57,110 nucleotides of DNA from UBA9732 sp963599445 (GTDB lineage Bacteria > Spirochaetota > Spirochaetia > Sphaerochaetales > Sphaerochaetaceae), in NCBI GenBank assembly GCA_963599445.1, contig CAVBWZ010000016.1:1-57110 (forward strand), given 5' to 3'. A program made the translations under genes and the position numbers. The notes beneath the pieces are model-generated. The model had not been told where the DNA came from and ran no database searches. It saw only the letters and a program-made list of their open reading frames with translations. Shown here piece after piece: positions 47,789 through 57,001 of this stretch. The stretch's first letter is position 1, and each line of letters starts with the position of its first letter.

Positions 47789-49177
47789 ATGAAGAAGCTT
47801 CCTTTCGCTGCTTTTGTTCTTGTCCTCTGCTGCATCGTTTTCTCTCTTGCAGGCTGTGCATCTGCTTCAGGCAAGGAGGGCTCTGGGACATCGGTCTATA
47901 GTGAGAACCCCTCCAATGCGGTCGTCCAGCCCACTGAGGTGAAGGATTACGTGGCGTCTCTCAGACTTGTCATGGATTCCGATACCGTGAAGCAGGAAGT
48001 GACCGTGAAGACGTTCGTGGACGGCGATACGACCCATTTCTACGTGCCGGAGTCGGTCATGGAGGGTGGCGTGCTCAAGGCCCGCTACCTTGCCATAAAC
48101 ACTCCGGAGTCCACGGGTAGGGTCGAGGAGTACGGCAAGAAGGCCTCCAACTTCACGCGTGAAAGGCTTTCCAAGGCCACGTCCATAATCATAGAGAGCG
48201 ACGACGACAAGTGGAACCGTGACTCCACGGGGTCAAGATACCTCGTGTGGGTCTGGTATAGGACAAGCGACAGCGAAGAATACAGGAACCTCAACGTTGA
48301 GATCCTTCAGAACGGCCTTGCCATTGCATCGTCCACGGCGAACAACCGCTATGGGTCCATTGCAATGGCTGCCCTCATGCAGGCCAAGGCCTTGAAGCTC
48401 AACGTGTTCTCAGGCGAGAAGGATCCTGATTTCTACTACGGAGATGCCGTGGAGCTTACGATGAGCGAGCTTAGGCTCAACATCGAGAAGTACAACGGCA
48501 TCAAGGTGGCGTTCGAAGGCGTTGTCGCCAAGGACGATGGTGGAAGCGTCTACGTAGAGGAATACAACCCACAGACGGATATGTACAACGGAGTCTCCGT
48601 GTACTACGGCTTCAATCTTCCCGGCCCTGCACTCAAGGCTTTGACCGTGGGCAACAGGGTCCGCATTGTGGGTACCGTCCAGTACTACGAAGCAGGAGGG
48701 CTGTATCAGGTCTCTGGGCTTTCATACAAGCTCATGGATCCGGACAACCCTAACAACGTGAAGATGATAAGCTCCGGCCACAGCGCCGCGTTCGTGAAGA
48801 CATCCCCTTCCACCTTCGTTGGAGGAAAGGTCAGTGTCGTTGAGCTTGACGCTGACGGTTCAGAGGTCGTGCGCGAGTACGATTATGCATATCTGGCTTT
48901 GAATACGACTTTGGAGATGGATGGTCTGTTCGTGGAGGATGTCCGCACGACCAGCGATCCGTCCAGCTCTTCATATGGTGCAATGACGCTTGTCTGCTCC
49001 GCTGACGGCGTTGAGGTCAATGTCCGCACTACCGTGTTTACGGATGGGAAGGGAAATCTCATTACCGCAGATGCATACAAGGGCAGGACCATTGACGTCA
49101 AGGGGCTTGTGGACTCCTTTGAGAGTTCATATCAGATCAAGGTCATTTCACCAAAGGACATCGTTGTAAACGATTAG
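47789..49177 (+). CDS. lipoprotein with thermonuclease-like (SNase) and OB-fold domains
   Basis: 462 residues. Lipoprotein signal ending SLAGC. Residues about 60-205 match staphylococcal-nuclease folds: VKTFVDGDTTHFYV, ARYLAINTPESTGRVEEYGKKAS, RYLVWVWY, LNVEILQNGLA. The usual catalytic Arg/Asp/Glu positions look conserved in part (DGDT, TPES). After that come OB-like strands (IKVAFEGVVAKDDGGSVYVE, VGNRVRIVGTVQYYE) similar to YhcR-type nucleases. Probably a surface nuclease that degrades or handles external DNA or RNA. Starts 14 bases after the ABC binding protein. Confidence 0.8.
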   Translation: MKKLPFAAFVLVLCCIVFSLAGCASASGKEGSGTSVYSENPSNAVVQPTEVKDYVASLRLVMDSDTVKQEVTVKTFVDGDTTHFYVPESVMEGGVLKARYLAINTPESTGRVEEYGKKASNFTRERLSKATSIIIESDDDKWNRDSTGSRYLVWVWYRTSDSEEYRNLNVEILQNGLAIASSTANNRYGSIAMAALMQAKALKLNVFSGEKDPDFYYGDAVELTMSELRLNIEKYNGIKVAFEGVVAKDDGGSVYVEEYNPQTDMYNGVSVYYGFNLPGPALKALTVGNRVRIVGTVQYYEAGGLYQVSGLSYKLMDPDNPNNVKMISSGHSAAFVKTSPSTFVGGKVSVVELDADGSEVVREYDYAYLALNTTLEMDGLFVEDVRTTSDPSSSSYGAMTLVCSADGVEVNVRTTVFTDGKGNLITADAYKGRTIDVKGLVDSFESSYQIKVISPKDIVVND

Positions 49178-49202
49178 GTTTTAAAATCAAAAGGAGTACA
49201 AG

Positions 49203-50540
49203 ATGAGAAAATCATTGACTTCCATTCTGTTGCTGATTGCTCTGTGCGTCTGCCTTGTTTCATGCGCAACCGTCAAGAGCGAATCTGCTGCACCTGCCGT
49301 TGAAGAGGTTTCAGCCCTTGAATCGGCAAAGGCTTACCTCAAGGTAATGTTCGACAAGAGCTCCAAGAGCAATCCTGAGACACGCACTCCAAGCGACTAC
49401 GAAGTCCTTGATGTCGTTGCAATCAAAGGCGTCGAGTATCCTGTTGCATGGTCTACGAATACTGACCTCGTAAAGGCTGTTCCTGGTGAGAACCACGTTG
49501 TCGTCATTGACGTAGACGAGGCTGCTCCAGAAGAGACTCACTACATCCTCACCGCTACAATCACAGATCCTGCAACTGGCGAGACGATCACTCTTGATAT
49601 CAAGCACGTCCTTCCAGAAGGCCAGAAGGATCCTTCAATGGAGGATATCGTCCTTGCTGCATACAAGCTTGCAGACGGCGAGGCCATGAACAACGCCGTT
49701 ACCCTTACGGGTGTCATCGTTGCAATTCCAACCGCCTACAGCGAGCAGTATGGCAACATCACGGTCAACATCCAGGTTGGTGCAATGGCTGACAACATAA
49801 TCCAGTGCTACAGACTCAGCGGCGAAGGCGCTGCAACTCTTGCTGTGGGCGATGAGATCACCGTCAATGGAAAGATCAAGAACTACAAGGGAACGATCGA
49901 GTTCGACAAGCCTGTCATGGTAAGCATGGGCTACACCCCAGACCAGACTGCTGTCGTTGATGCCGCCTACGCACTTGCTGCTGGCGAGGCAATGACGGAG
50001 ACCCAGGTCCTTGTTGGTGTCATCACAGGCATTCCAACTGCTTACAGCGAGCAGTACAGCAACATCACCGTTGACATGATTCCAGTCGGCGACGAGAGGA
50101 CCGTCCAGGCCTACAGACTCTGTGGCGAAGGCGTTGACAAGCTTGCCGTTGGAGACACAATCGTCGTCCAGGGAACAATCAAGAACTACAAGGGAACGAT
50201 CGAGTTCGACAAGAACTGCCAGCTCTTGAACGATGCCAAGGCTTATGCATATCTCAAGACCCTCAAGGCCGCATATGCTCTTGAAGAGAACGCTGCTCTT
50301 GAAGGTGCAAGAGTCCTCAAGGGCGTCATCACCGAGATTCCAAGCGCATACAGCGAGAAGTACGGCAACATCACAGTCAACATGGTCGTCAACGGCCTCA
50401 CCGACATGGTCGTTCAGTGCTACCGCCTCTCCGGCGAAGGCGTTGAGAACCTCGCCATAGGCGACGAGATCACCGTTGGTGGAACTATCAAGAACTACAA
50501 GGGCACCATCGAGTTCGACAAGGACTGCAAGCTCATGTAA
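49203..50540 (+). CDS. lipoprotein with three OB-fold-like repeats
   Basis: 445 residues. Lipoprotein signal ending CLVSC. After an Ig-like N-terminal region come three repeats of about 95 residues, each with GVI..IPTAYSEQYGNITV, then YRLxGEGxxxLAVGDxI and KNYKGTIEFDK. The pattern resembles OB-fold, nucleic-acid or oligosaccharide-binding domains (YhcR type). It follows the nuclease lipoprotein after 25 bases with its own AAGGAG site, so the two may form a surface binding and cutting pair. Confidence 0.75.
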   Translation: MRKSLTSILLLIALCVCLVSCATVKSESAAPAVEEVSALESAKAYLKVMFDKSSKSNPETRTPSDYEVLDVVAIKGVEYPVAWSTNTDLVKAVPGENHVVVIDVDEAAPEETHYILTATITDPATGETITLDIKHVLPEGQKDPSMEDIVLAAYKLADGEAMNNAVTLTGVIVAIPTAYSEQYGNITVNIQVGAMADNIIQCYRLSGEGAATLAVGDEITVNGKIKNYKGTIEFDKPVMVSMGYTPDQTAVVDAAYALAAGEAMTETQVLVGVITGIPTAYSEQYSNITVDMIPVGDERTVQAYRLCGEGVDKLAVGDTIVVQGTIKNYKGTIEFDKNCQLLNDAKAYAYLKTLKAAYALEENAALEGARVLKGVITEIPSAYSEKYGNITVNMVVNGLTDMVVQCYRLSGEGVENLAIGDEITVGGTIKNYKGTIEFDKDCKLM

Positions 50541-50567
50541 GTTTGTTTGAGTCTTAGACTCTGTTCG

Positions 50568-50598
50568 GGGCTGCTGGCATACGCTGGCAGCCCTTTTT
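50568..50598 (+). terminator. terminator after the OB-fold lipoprotein
   Basis: GGGCTGC (50568-50574) and GCAGCCC (50587-50593) with an inner GGC/GCT partial stem, followed by five T. Confidence 0.8.
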
Positions 50599-50705
50599 GT
50601 GGTTCTTATCGGAAAGTTCGTGGATTTGTAGACTGGAACCGAAAGAAAGCATCTGACCTTGAGGTTGTTGGGGCGCTTGAAGACGGTTGAACCGTGGTTG
50701 AAGTA

Positions 50706-50765
50706 GAGCGTTTTAGAGCGTACCTGAGTGTACCTGATGGTGCCTGACCGCACCTGAGCGTCCCG
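50706..50765. repeat. degenerate 10-base tandem array (GAGCGTACCT type)
   Basis: Six units: GAGCGTTTTA, GAGCGTACCT, GAGTGTACCT, GATGGTGCCT, GACCGCACCT, GAGCGTCCCG. Confidence 0.65.
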
Positions 50766-50791
50766 TTCTACTAAAGTTAGACCGCTTTGGA

Positions 50792-50836
50792 GTGTCTAGA
50801 TAGTCTGGAGTGGCCGGAACGTCCAGATTGTCTAGA
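50792..50836. repeat. degenerate 9-base tandem array (NTGTCTAGA type)
   Basis: Five units: GTGTCTAGA, TAGTCTGGA, GTGGCCGGA, ACGTCCAGA, TTGTCTAGA. Confidence 0.6.
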
Positions 50837-51237
50837 TGTACAATGGCGATGCTGTCCACTGTTTCCAATTCCAGACGTTTCCGTGAAGTGTCTTTTGGGT
50901 TTTCCCCTTAGTGAAGTATGTGTCAATCTCTACTGTCGGGTTTCAATTCCCGAGAAGTAGGATGTTCATAGCTGAGGAAAAACGTGGAGAGCTAAGGTTT
51001 TCCCAATTTTCAACTTGCTCTTCATCTTAGGAGTCATAACTTGCATATTCATTAATATTTCTACGTTTAATTTTACTTTACCATCTCCAACAAATAAGAC
51101 TCAATACTAGTGTAGTTCAAAGTTGCCGATAGTAGATGATGGTGGCACGAGGTGCTTTGTTTAGATGCCTTGCGAAGGTTTTTTTGTCCTATTTTTATGA
51201 TGTAATGAAAAGGAATGAGGGAAAGACTTGCATTCAC

Positions 51238-51263
51238 TTGACAATGTGCCGGGGGGGTATGAT
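51238..51263 (+). promoter_or_regulatory. poly-G promoter of the large surface lipoprotein
   Basis: TTGACA (51238-51243), spacer ATGTGCC plus seven G (14 bases), TATGAT (51258-51263). The preceding bases (CACTTGAC then RTGC) match the 17.1-kb promoter. Three more G would give the ideal 17-base spacer, so the shown state may be low or off. Confidence 0.7.
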
Positions 51264-51267
51264 TAAA

Positions 51268-53916
51268 GTGTCGAAAAATGAGGGGGGGGATTATGAAAAG
51301 GGGGTCTTTTTTCTTCTAGCTATATTACTGATTTCTGTTTTTCTGTTTGTTGGATGCAATGAACCCCATGTTCACGAGTGGGATGAAGGGAAAATTACAA
51401 TTCCAGCTACATGTGCTAAAGAAGGTGTTAAGGTTTACACCTGTAACGGATGCAAAGAAACAAAGACAGAGCGTATTCCAGTACTAAAAGAACATACATG
51501 GAATACAGGAGTAGTTACAACTTGGCCTACATGTGTTGAAGAAGGAATAAGAACTTTTACATGCATCGTATGCAATCAAACGCAGGCTGAATCTATCAAT
51601 GCTTTAGATCATGATATGCATGATATTGAAGCTAAGGCTGAAACATGTACAGAAGTTGGGTGGGATGCTTACCAAAAATGTTCCCGTTGTGATTACTCAA
51701 CAAATTATGTAGAAAAACAGGCTCTTGGACATAATAAGATTTTTCATAATGCCAAGGCTCCTTCTTGTACGGAAGCGGGTTATGATGCCTATAATACATG
51801 CTCACGTTGTGCTTACACAACAAAGGAAGATATTCCAGCGATAGGCCATACTTGGAATTCTGGTGAAATGACAACTGCAGTGACATGTACTGCGGATGGG
51901 GTTAAAACTTATGTTTGTACAGTGTGCAAAGAAGCAAAAAATGAGAGTATCTTAGCAACTGGGCATAATTGTCAAACCTTTGAAGTAAAAGAGCCAACCT
52001 GTACAGAAAAAGGTTGGGACGCTTATCAGAAATGTTCCAGTTGTGATTACTCAACGTATGTTGAAAAGCCTGCACTTGGCCATAGCTTGACACTTCACTA
52101 TCAAGCAAAAGAAGCAACATGCACAGAAGAAGGGTATGAAGACTATGATGCTTGCTCACGTGAAGGTTGCGCATATGCTACAAAAGTGGTAATTGAAGCA
52201 TTGGGTCATGATTTTAATGGAATTGTAACTACCATTGAAGCTACCTGTACCACACCAGGCTCTACCACAATCAAATGTACAAGGTGCGATGCAGTAAACA
52301 CCAAAGTCATTACGATAGATTCAAATGCGCATTCATACAGCCCTACCCTTAGTAGTGATGCTAGCGGTCACTGGTTTGCATGCACTAATACTGGATGTTC
52401 ATCAAAGAAGAATGCGAGTAATCATACTGAGGCAACTAAAACTACAGCTACCTGTACAGAGTCTGGAACAAAGACAATTTACTGCACTGTTTGCAACTTC
52501 ATTATAAAAACCGAAGCTGACGTTACAACTAAACATTTATATGTTAACTATAAATGCTCCAGTTGTGGTCTGTGGGGAATCGGTCCTGCAGGTGGCTATG
52601 TATTCTATGATTGTGATGCGGATAACGACTCGGGGAATGCCGATGGTTTAACATCTTCAGAATGCGGATGGAGATATCTTGAAGCGGCACCCTCGGATTT
52701 AGATAGCGCTTACAGGTTTGGCTACTACAGAGCCAGTGATTCCGACGATAATGCAACAATAGGAACAGGTGGTGCTGTTGGCACGGGTAAATCCAATACG
52801 GACGGTCTTGTAAAGGCAATGGGCAAAACTGCATACGCAAGTAAAAGTGGAGCGGAGAAGGGAATATATGCAGCGAAAGGTTGTGCCGATTATAGCATTA
52901 CGGTAGATGGAAAAGTGTATGACGACTGGTTCCTTCCAAGCAAAGACGAGTTGGCCCTTATGTACGACAATTTAAAGGTGAAGGGCTTGGGTTCTTTTGT
53001 TGGCGACTGCTATTGGTCGAGTTCTGAGAGTAGCTACGGCACTACTGCGGGGATACAGAGCTTCTACAGCAATGTTCAAGGGTTCAATGATAGAGATGGT
53101 TCTTATTCCGTTCGTCCTATTAGGGCTTTCATTGAATGCATAGGAAGTGTCAACCATTCCTGGGATACCGGGGTTGTTACGAAACAAGAAAGCTGTGGTT
53201 CTGCAGGGGAGCTGGAATACACTTGTACGGTGTGTGGGCGAACGAGAACTGAAGTCATATGTGCAACGGACAACCATACATGGGATGGTGGTAAAGTTAC
53301 AAAACAAGAAACGTGTACCACAGAAGGAGCGAGGACTTTTATCTGTTCGGTTTGTAATCAAACAAAAACTGAGGGTATTCCAGCAACAGGACATGCTGAT
53401 GTCAACTATAAATGTACTATTTGTGATCTATGGGGTATGGGTCCTGCAGGAGGCTACGTGTTCTATGATTGTGATGCGGATAACGACTCGGGGAATGCCG
53501 ATGGTTTAACATCTTCAGAATGCGGATGGAGATACCTTGAAGCGGCACCAGCGGATTTAGGTAGGGCTTACCCCTTTGGATTCTATAGATCTAGTTCTTC
53601 AGGGTATAATTCAAATGTAAATACAAAGACTGCTATTGGATCAGGAAAGACCAATACAGAGGCCCTTGTAAAGAAAATGGGGAAGACTACGTATATAAAA
53701 TCTAGCGGAGGGGTCGAAGGGATATATGCCGCAAAGGCATGTGCCGATTATAGCATTACGGTAGATGGAAAAGTGTATGACGACTGGTTCTTGCCTAGTA
53801 AAAATGAGTTAAATCTTATATATGCAAATCTTTATAAGAATGGTTTGGGCTCTTTTGGTTGCTTCGACTATTGGTCGAGTTCCGAAGGCTTTGACAGCTA
53901 TAAAGCGTGGGACTAG
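51268..53916 (+). CDS. large Cys-repeat/DUF1566 surface lipoprotein, first part (ends at in-frame TAG)
   Basis: 882 residues from the GTG at 51268, five bases after the -10. The frame is open to 51136, but that lies before the promoter. Lipobox LFVGC has its Cys at 51355-51357. Then come many units of about 40 residues (H-x-W-x-G ... TCxxxG ... TYxCxxCxxTKTE ... IPA), two CxxC-like cysteines each, up to 52.5 kb. A DUF1566 C-type-lectin-like domain (GPAGGYVFYDC ... DWFLPSKDELALMY ... YWSSSE ... RPIRAF) follows, two Cys units, and a second DUF1566 domain cut by TAG at 53914. An ATG at 51293 after G8 is one base out of frame. Probably a variable surface adhesin or binding protein. Confidence 0.75.
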   Translation: MSKNEGGDYEKGVFFLLAILLISVFLFVGCNEPHVHEWDEGKITIPATCAKEGVKVYTCNGCKETKTERIPVLKEHTWNTGVVTTWPTCVEEGIRTFTCIVCNQTQAESINALDHDMHDIEAKAETCTEVGWDAYQKCSRCDYSTNYVEKQALGHNKIFHNAKAPSCTEAGYDAYNTCSRCAYTTKEDIPAIGHTWNSGEMTTAVTCTADGVKTYVCTVCKEAKNESILATGHNCQTFEVKEPTCTEKGWDAYQKCSSCDYSTYVEKPALGHSLTLHYQAKEATCTEEGYEDYDACSREGCAYATKVVIEALGHDFNGIVTTIEATCTTPGSTTIKCTRCDAVNTKVITIDSNAHSYSPTLSSDASGHWFACTNTGCSSKKNASNHTEATKTTATCTESGTKTIYCTVCNFIIKTEADVTTKHLYVNYKCSSCGLWGIGPAGGYVFYDCDADNDSGNADGLTSSECGWRYLEAAPSDLDSAYRFGYYRASDSDDNATIGTGGAVGTGKSNTDGLVKAMGKTAYASKSGAEKGIYAAKGCADYSITVDGKVYDDWFLPSKDELALMYDNLKVKGLGSFVGDCYWSSSESSYGTTAGIQSFYSNVQGFNDRDGSYSVRPIRAFIECIGSVNHSWDTGVVTKQESCGSAGELEYTCTVCGRTRTEVICATDNHTWDGGKVTKQETCTTEGARTFICSVCNQTKTEGIPATGHADVNYKCTICDLWGMGPAGGYVFYDCDADNDSGNADGLTSSECGWRYLEAAPADLGRAYPFGFYRSSSSGYNSNVNTKTAIGSGKTNTEALVKKMGKTTYIKSSGGVEGIYAAKACADYSITVDGKVYDDWFLPSKNELNLIYANLYKNGLGSFGCFDYWSSSEGFDSYKAWD
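51282..51304 (+). promoter_or_regulatory. G8 and G5 tracts around the start of the large lipoprotein
   Basis: G8 at 51282-51289 could serve as the ribosome site of the ATG at 51293. G5 follows at 51300-51304. From that ATG the present sequence gives MKRGSFFF then stop. One extra G would give MKRGVFFLLAILLISVFLF, an ideal lipoprotein signal in the main frame. Slippage in either tract would switch translation. Confidence 0.6.
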
Positions 53917-55842
53917 GGTTTTGACAATGGTACTCAGTATAGTATCGATCGGGACTATAGTTTCAGAGTTCGTCCTGTTAGGGCTTTTACTGAGTGCACA
54001 GAAAGTGGTAATCATCTTTGGGATGAAGGAGAAGTTACGACTAGTGCAACATGTACCATGGATGGAGTAAAAACTTATTCTTGTACAGTCTGTGGACAAA
54101 CGAAAACAGAGAGCATCCCAGCAATTGGAGTTCATGCGTGGAATAGTGGTATTATTACAGTAGAGGCGTCATGCACTACGAATGGAGTAAAAACTTATTC
54201 TTGTACAGTCTGTGGACAAACGAAAACAGAGAGCATCCCAGCAATTGGAGTTCATGCGTGGAATAGTGGTATTATTACAGTAGAGGCGTCATGCACTACG
54301 AATGGAGTAAAAACTTATTCTTGTACAGTCTGTGGACAAACAAAAACAGAGGATGTTCCAGCTACGGGACATGTATATTTCAACTATAAATGCTCCAGTT
54401 GTGGTCTGTGGGGAATCGGTCCTGCAGGTGGCTATGTATTCTATGATTGTGATGCGGATAACGACTCGGGGAATGCCGATGGTTTAACATCTTCAGAATG
54501 TGGCTGGAGATACCTTGAAGCAGCACCCTCAGATTTAGGTGTTGCTTACAAGTTTGGCTACTACAGAACCAGTGATTCCGGTGATAATGCAACAATAGGA
54601 ACAGGTAGTGCTGTTGGTACGGGCAAATCCAATACAGACGGTCTTGTAAAGGCAATGGGCAAAACTGCATACGCAAGTAAAAGTGGAGCGGAGAAGGAAA
54701 TATATGCAGCGAAAGGCTGTGACGATTACGACGTTGTGGCAAACGGTATCAGGTATGACGACTGGTTCCTTCCAAGCAAAGACGAGTTGGCCCTTATGTA
54801 CGACAGCTTAAAGGTGAAAGGCTTGGGCTCTTTTGCCGGTGACTGCTATTGGTCGAGTTCCGAGGGCTCTGACAACCATAAGGTATGGAACCAGGATTTT
54901 GACAGTGACACTCAGTACAATTCCGATAGGGATTGTAGTTTCAGAGCTCGTCCTATTAGAGCTTTCATTGAATGCATAGGAAGTGTCGACCATTCCTGGG
55001 ATACCGGGGTTGTTACGAAACAAGAAAGCTGTGGTTCTGCAGGGGAGCTGGAATACACTTGTACGGTATGTGGACGGACGAGAACTGAAGTCATATGTGC
55101 AACGGACAACCATACATGGGATGGTGGTAAGGTTACAAAGCAGGAGTCGTGTGCTGCAGAAGGAGTGAAAACCTTTGCATGCTCTGTGTGTGCTCAGACA
55201 AAGACCGAGGCCATTCAAAAGGTTGCACATTCTTATGTCAATTATAAGTGTTCAGTCTGTGGACAATGGGGTAAAGGACCTGCAGGAGGCTATGTTTTTT
55301 TTGATGCCGGTAATTCGCAGGTTTCTTCTTATGTTAATTCTGACGGGAAGACAGTAATGTACACTTGGCGTTACTTGGAGGCTGCACCAGCAGATTTAGA
55401 TAAAAAATATCCATTTGGATATTATAGAACTAGCTCCTCAAGTTCTAATATCGGAGTTGGAACACAAGGTGGTATTGGGGCAGGAAAATCCAATACTGAA
55501 GCGCTTGTTAATGCAATGGGAGAATCTGCATATATAAAGGAAAGTGGCAACATAAAAGGGATATATGCCGCGAAAGCATGTGCCGATTATAGCATTACAG
55601 TAGATGGAAAAGTGTATGACGACTGGTTCTTGCCTAGTGAAAATGAGTTAAATCTTATATATGCAAATCTTTATAAGAATGGTTTGGGTTCTTTCAAAAA
55701 GAACACTTATTACTGGTCGAGTACTTGTCTCTACGAAAAACATGCGAAAATAGTAAAAGTCAGTGGTGTTTATGGTTCTCTTGCCATCACCGAGAATTAC
55801 AGCGATAATTACGTTCGTCCTATAAGGGCTTTTGATGACTAA
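53917..55842 (+). pseudogene. remainder of the large surface lipoprotein, in frame after the TAG
   Basis: The reading frame of the upstream gene stays open from the TAG at 53914-53916 to TAA at 55840-55842. It contains the end of DUF1566 domain 2 (FDNGTQYSIDRDYSFRVRPVRAF), three Cys-rich units, DUF1566 domain 3, two Cys units and DUF1566 domain 4. An ATG at 54058 could start a separate 594-residue frame, but there is no signal peptide or ribosome site, so it is more likely the stranded end of one gene of about 1,520 codons. The paralogous third domain has CAG where the TAG is. Confidence 0.7.
54062..54301 (+). repeat. perfect 120-base tandem duplication in the lipoprotein
   Basis: Bases 54062-54181 recur without change at 54182-54301, and about 40 bases of a third copy follow. 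Each unit encodes one 40-residue Cys-rich repeat. Identity at silent sites shows it is recent. Confidence 0.9.
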
Positions 55843-55900
55843 TCACCGATTTAATTTGATAACCTTCCAACTCTCAATGATATTGGAGGTTTCCATTTGG

Positions 55901-55927
55901 AGGTCACCTTCGGGTGGCCTTCTTTGC
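55901..55927 (+). terminator. terminator after the large lipoprotein
   Basis: AGGTCACC-TTCG-GGTGGCCT, eight pairs closed by a stable TTCG loop, followed by TCTTTGC. Confidence 0.7.
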
Positions 55928-56037
55928 ATTTAAGAAGGGGCAATAATTCAAAACTTGGTCTCATTTTTTTGAGTGGTTGCTTATTTATCTTTTAGGAATC
56001 CCAAATAGTACATTTTTAAAGGAGTTTTTTTGGCTCT

Positions 56038-57001
56038 TCACGTTTTCTTGGGGGATGAGCCTCTGACGGAAGGGATCGAGAGGTATCTTACAAGGGTGAA
56101 GAAGTAGTCCTCGTTGCGGTAGCCGTAGCCGACCCTCTTGGCCACCTTGACCTTGTTGTTGAACCCCTCCAGCCTGCCTGTGGATATGCAGTGCCTCGCA
56201 TGTGCCACAAGCCCGTCCAGGCGCTTCTCCTTGAGCCTCGCGAACCTCACAAGGGCTGGGATTCCACTCGCCTTGGCGCCCTCGAACCATGCCGTCCATC
56301 CACGCATGGCTTCGTCGTGGTCCTTGAGTTCGAAGAGAGCCTCGACATCTCCTCCTTCATCGCATAGCAGAGTGCAAGGTTGCTGTGGCTGTCCAGAATC
56401 ACATTCAGGCCTTCGACCTTCCTTCGCCCACCCACAGCACATCGCCTTCGACAAGGTCCATGACGCATGTGGCGTACCTGTGCCCCTTGTGCAGGGCGAA
56501 CTCGTCGACTGCAAGGTACCTGGGCCTGTAGTCCTTGTCGCGAAGCTCCTTGCGTCTCCAGCCAAGGGCCTCCTGCATCGCCGATTCATGGATCCTTCTG
56601 ATGGTGTCCCAGTGGAAGCCAGTGATCTCATGCACGGCCGAAACCGGCAGCCTCCAGCGAAGCAGCTCCTGCACCCATCTGGCCGCACGGTACGTGATCC
56701 GTGTTCCGGGATATCGCATGCATATGTCTTCGCTGAAGCTCCTGCCACAGCATGTGCATCTGTATCTGTGGTGCTCCACTTCAAGCTCCAGAGGAACCCC
56801 GAACCACAGCGGCATGTCCTTCAGTGTCGTGCAGGCGCTGTCGTAGACGTGGACTCTGCCCCCACAGAAGGGGCAGGTCACCTCGTCGCTTCTCCGGCTG
56901 CTCTTGAAGAACAGCACCGACTTTGATTCACTTATGTCGAATCGGCTGCATTCGAACTGTTGGCATGAAAGGTGGATTGAGATATCCTTGTTCATGAGCA
57001 T
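56038..57001 (-). pseudogene. decayed ISL3-family transposase
   Basis: Three frames carry consecutive pieces of one transposase. 57001-56405: N-terminal zinc finger (CPFCGG ... YRCTCCGRSF), helix-turn-helix and the first catalytic region (RYLAVDEFALHKGHRYATCVMDLVEGDVLWVGEGRSKA), then stop. A second frame near 56420-56330 holds LNVILDSHSNLALCYAMKEEM. A third, from about 56350 to 56038, holds LFELKDHDEAMRGW, STGRLEGFNNKVKVAKRVGYGY and RNEDYFFTLVRY. Compared with intact ISL3 transposases, the part between GEGRSKA and the DSHSNL segment is missing and at least two frameshifts exist. Terminal inverted repeats were not found. Confidence 0.85.

Larger units (their letters stand above)
50599..51237. 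other. non-coding stretch before the large lipoprotein
   Basis: It holds the 10-base and 9-base arrays at 50706-50836. The rest becomes AT-rich toward 51200. No gene with a ribosome site is visible; an open frame from 51136 runs into the lipoprotein but precedes its promoter. Confidence 0.5.

Noticed and set aside
50935..50960. GTTTCAATTCC, similar to some CRISPR repeats
   Set aside because: It occurs once; no spaced copies and no cas genes are present.
51136..51267. Upstream ATG at 51136 as start of the large lipoprotein
   Set aside because: It lies before the promoter, has no ribosome site, and would bury the signal peptide about 55 residues inside the protein.
51136..55842. A diversity-generating retroelement inside the window
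   Set aside because: No reverse transcriptase, accessory gene or template repeat was found here; only target-like domains are present.
56138..56926. 262-codon plus-strand frame opposite the transposase remnant
   Set aside because: It is a shadow of the GC-rich transposase remnant; no ribosome site or domain.
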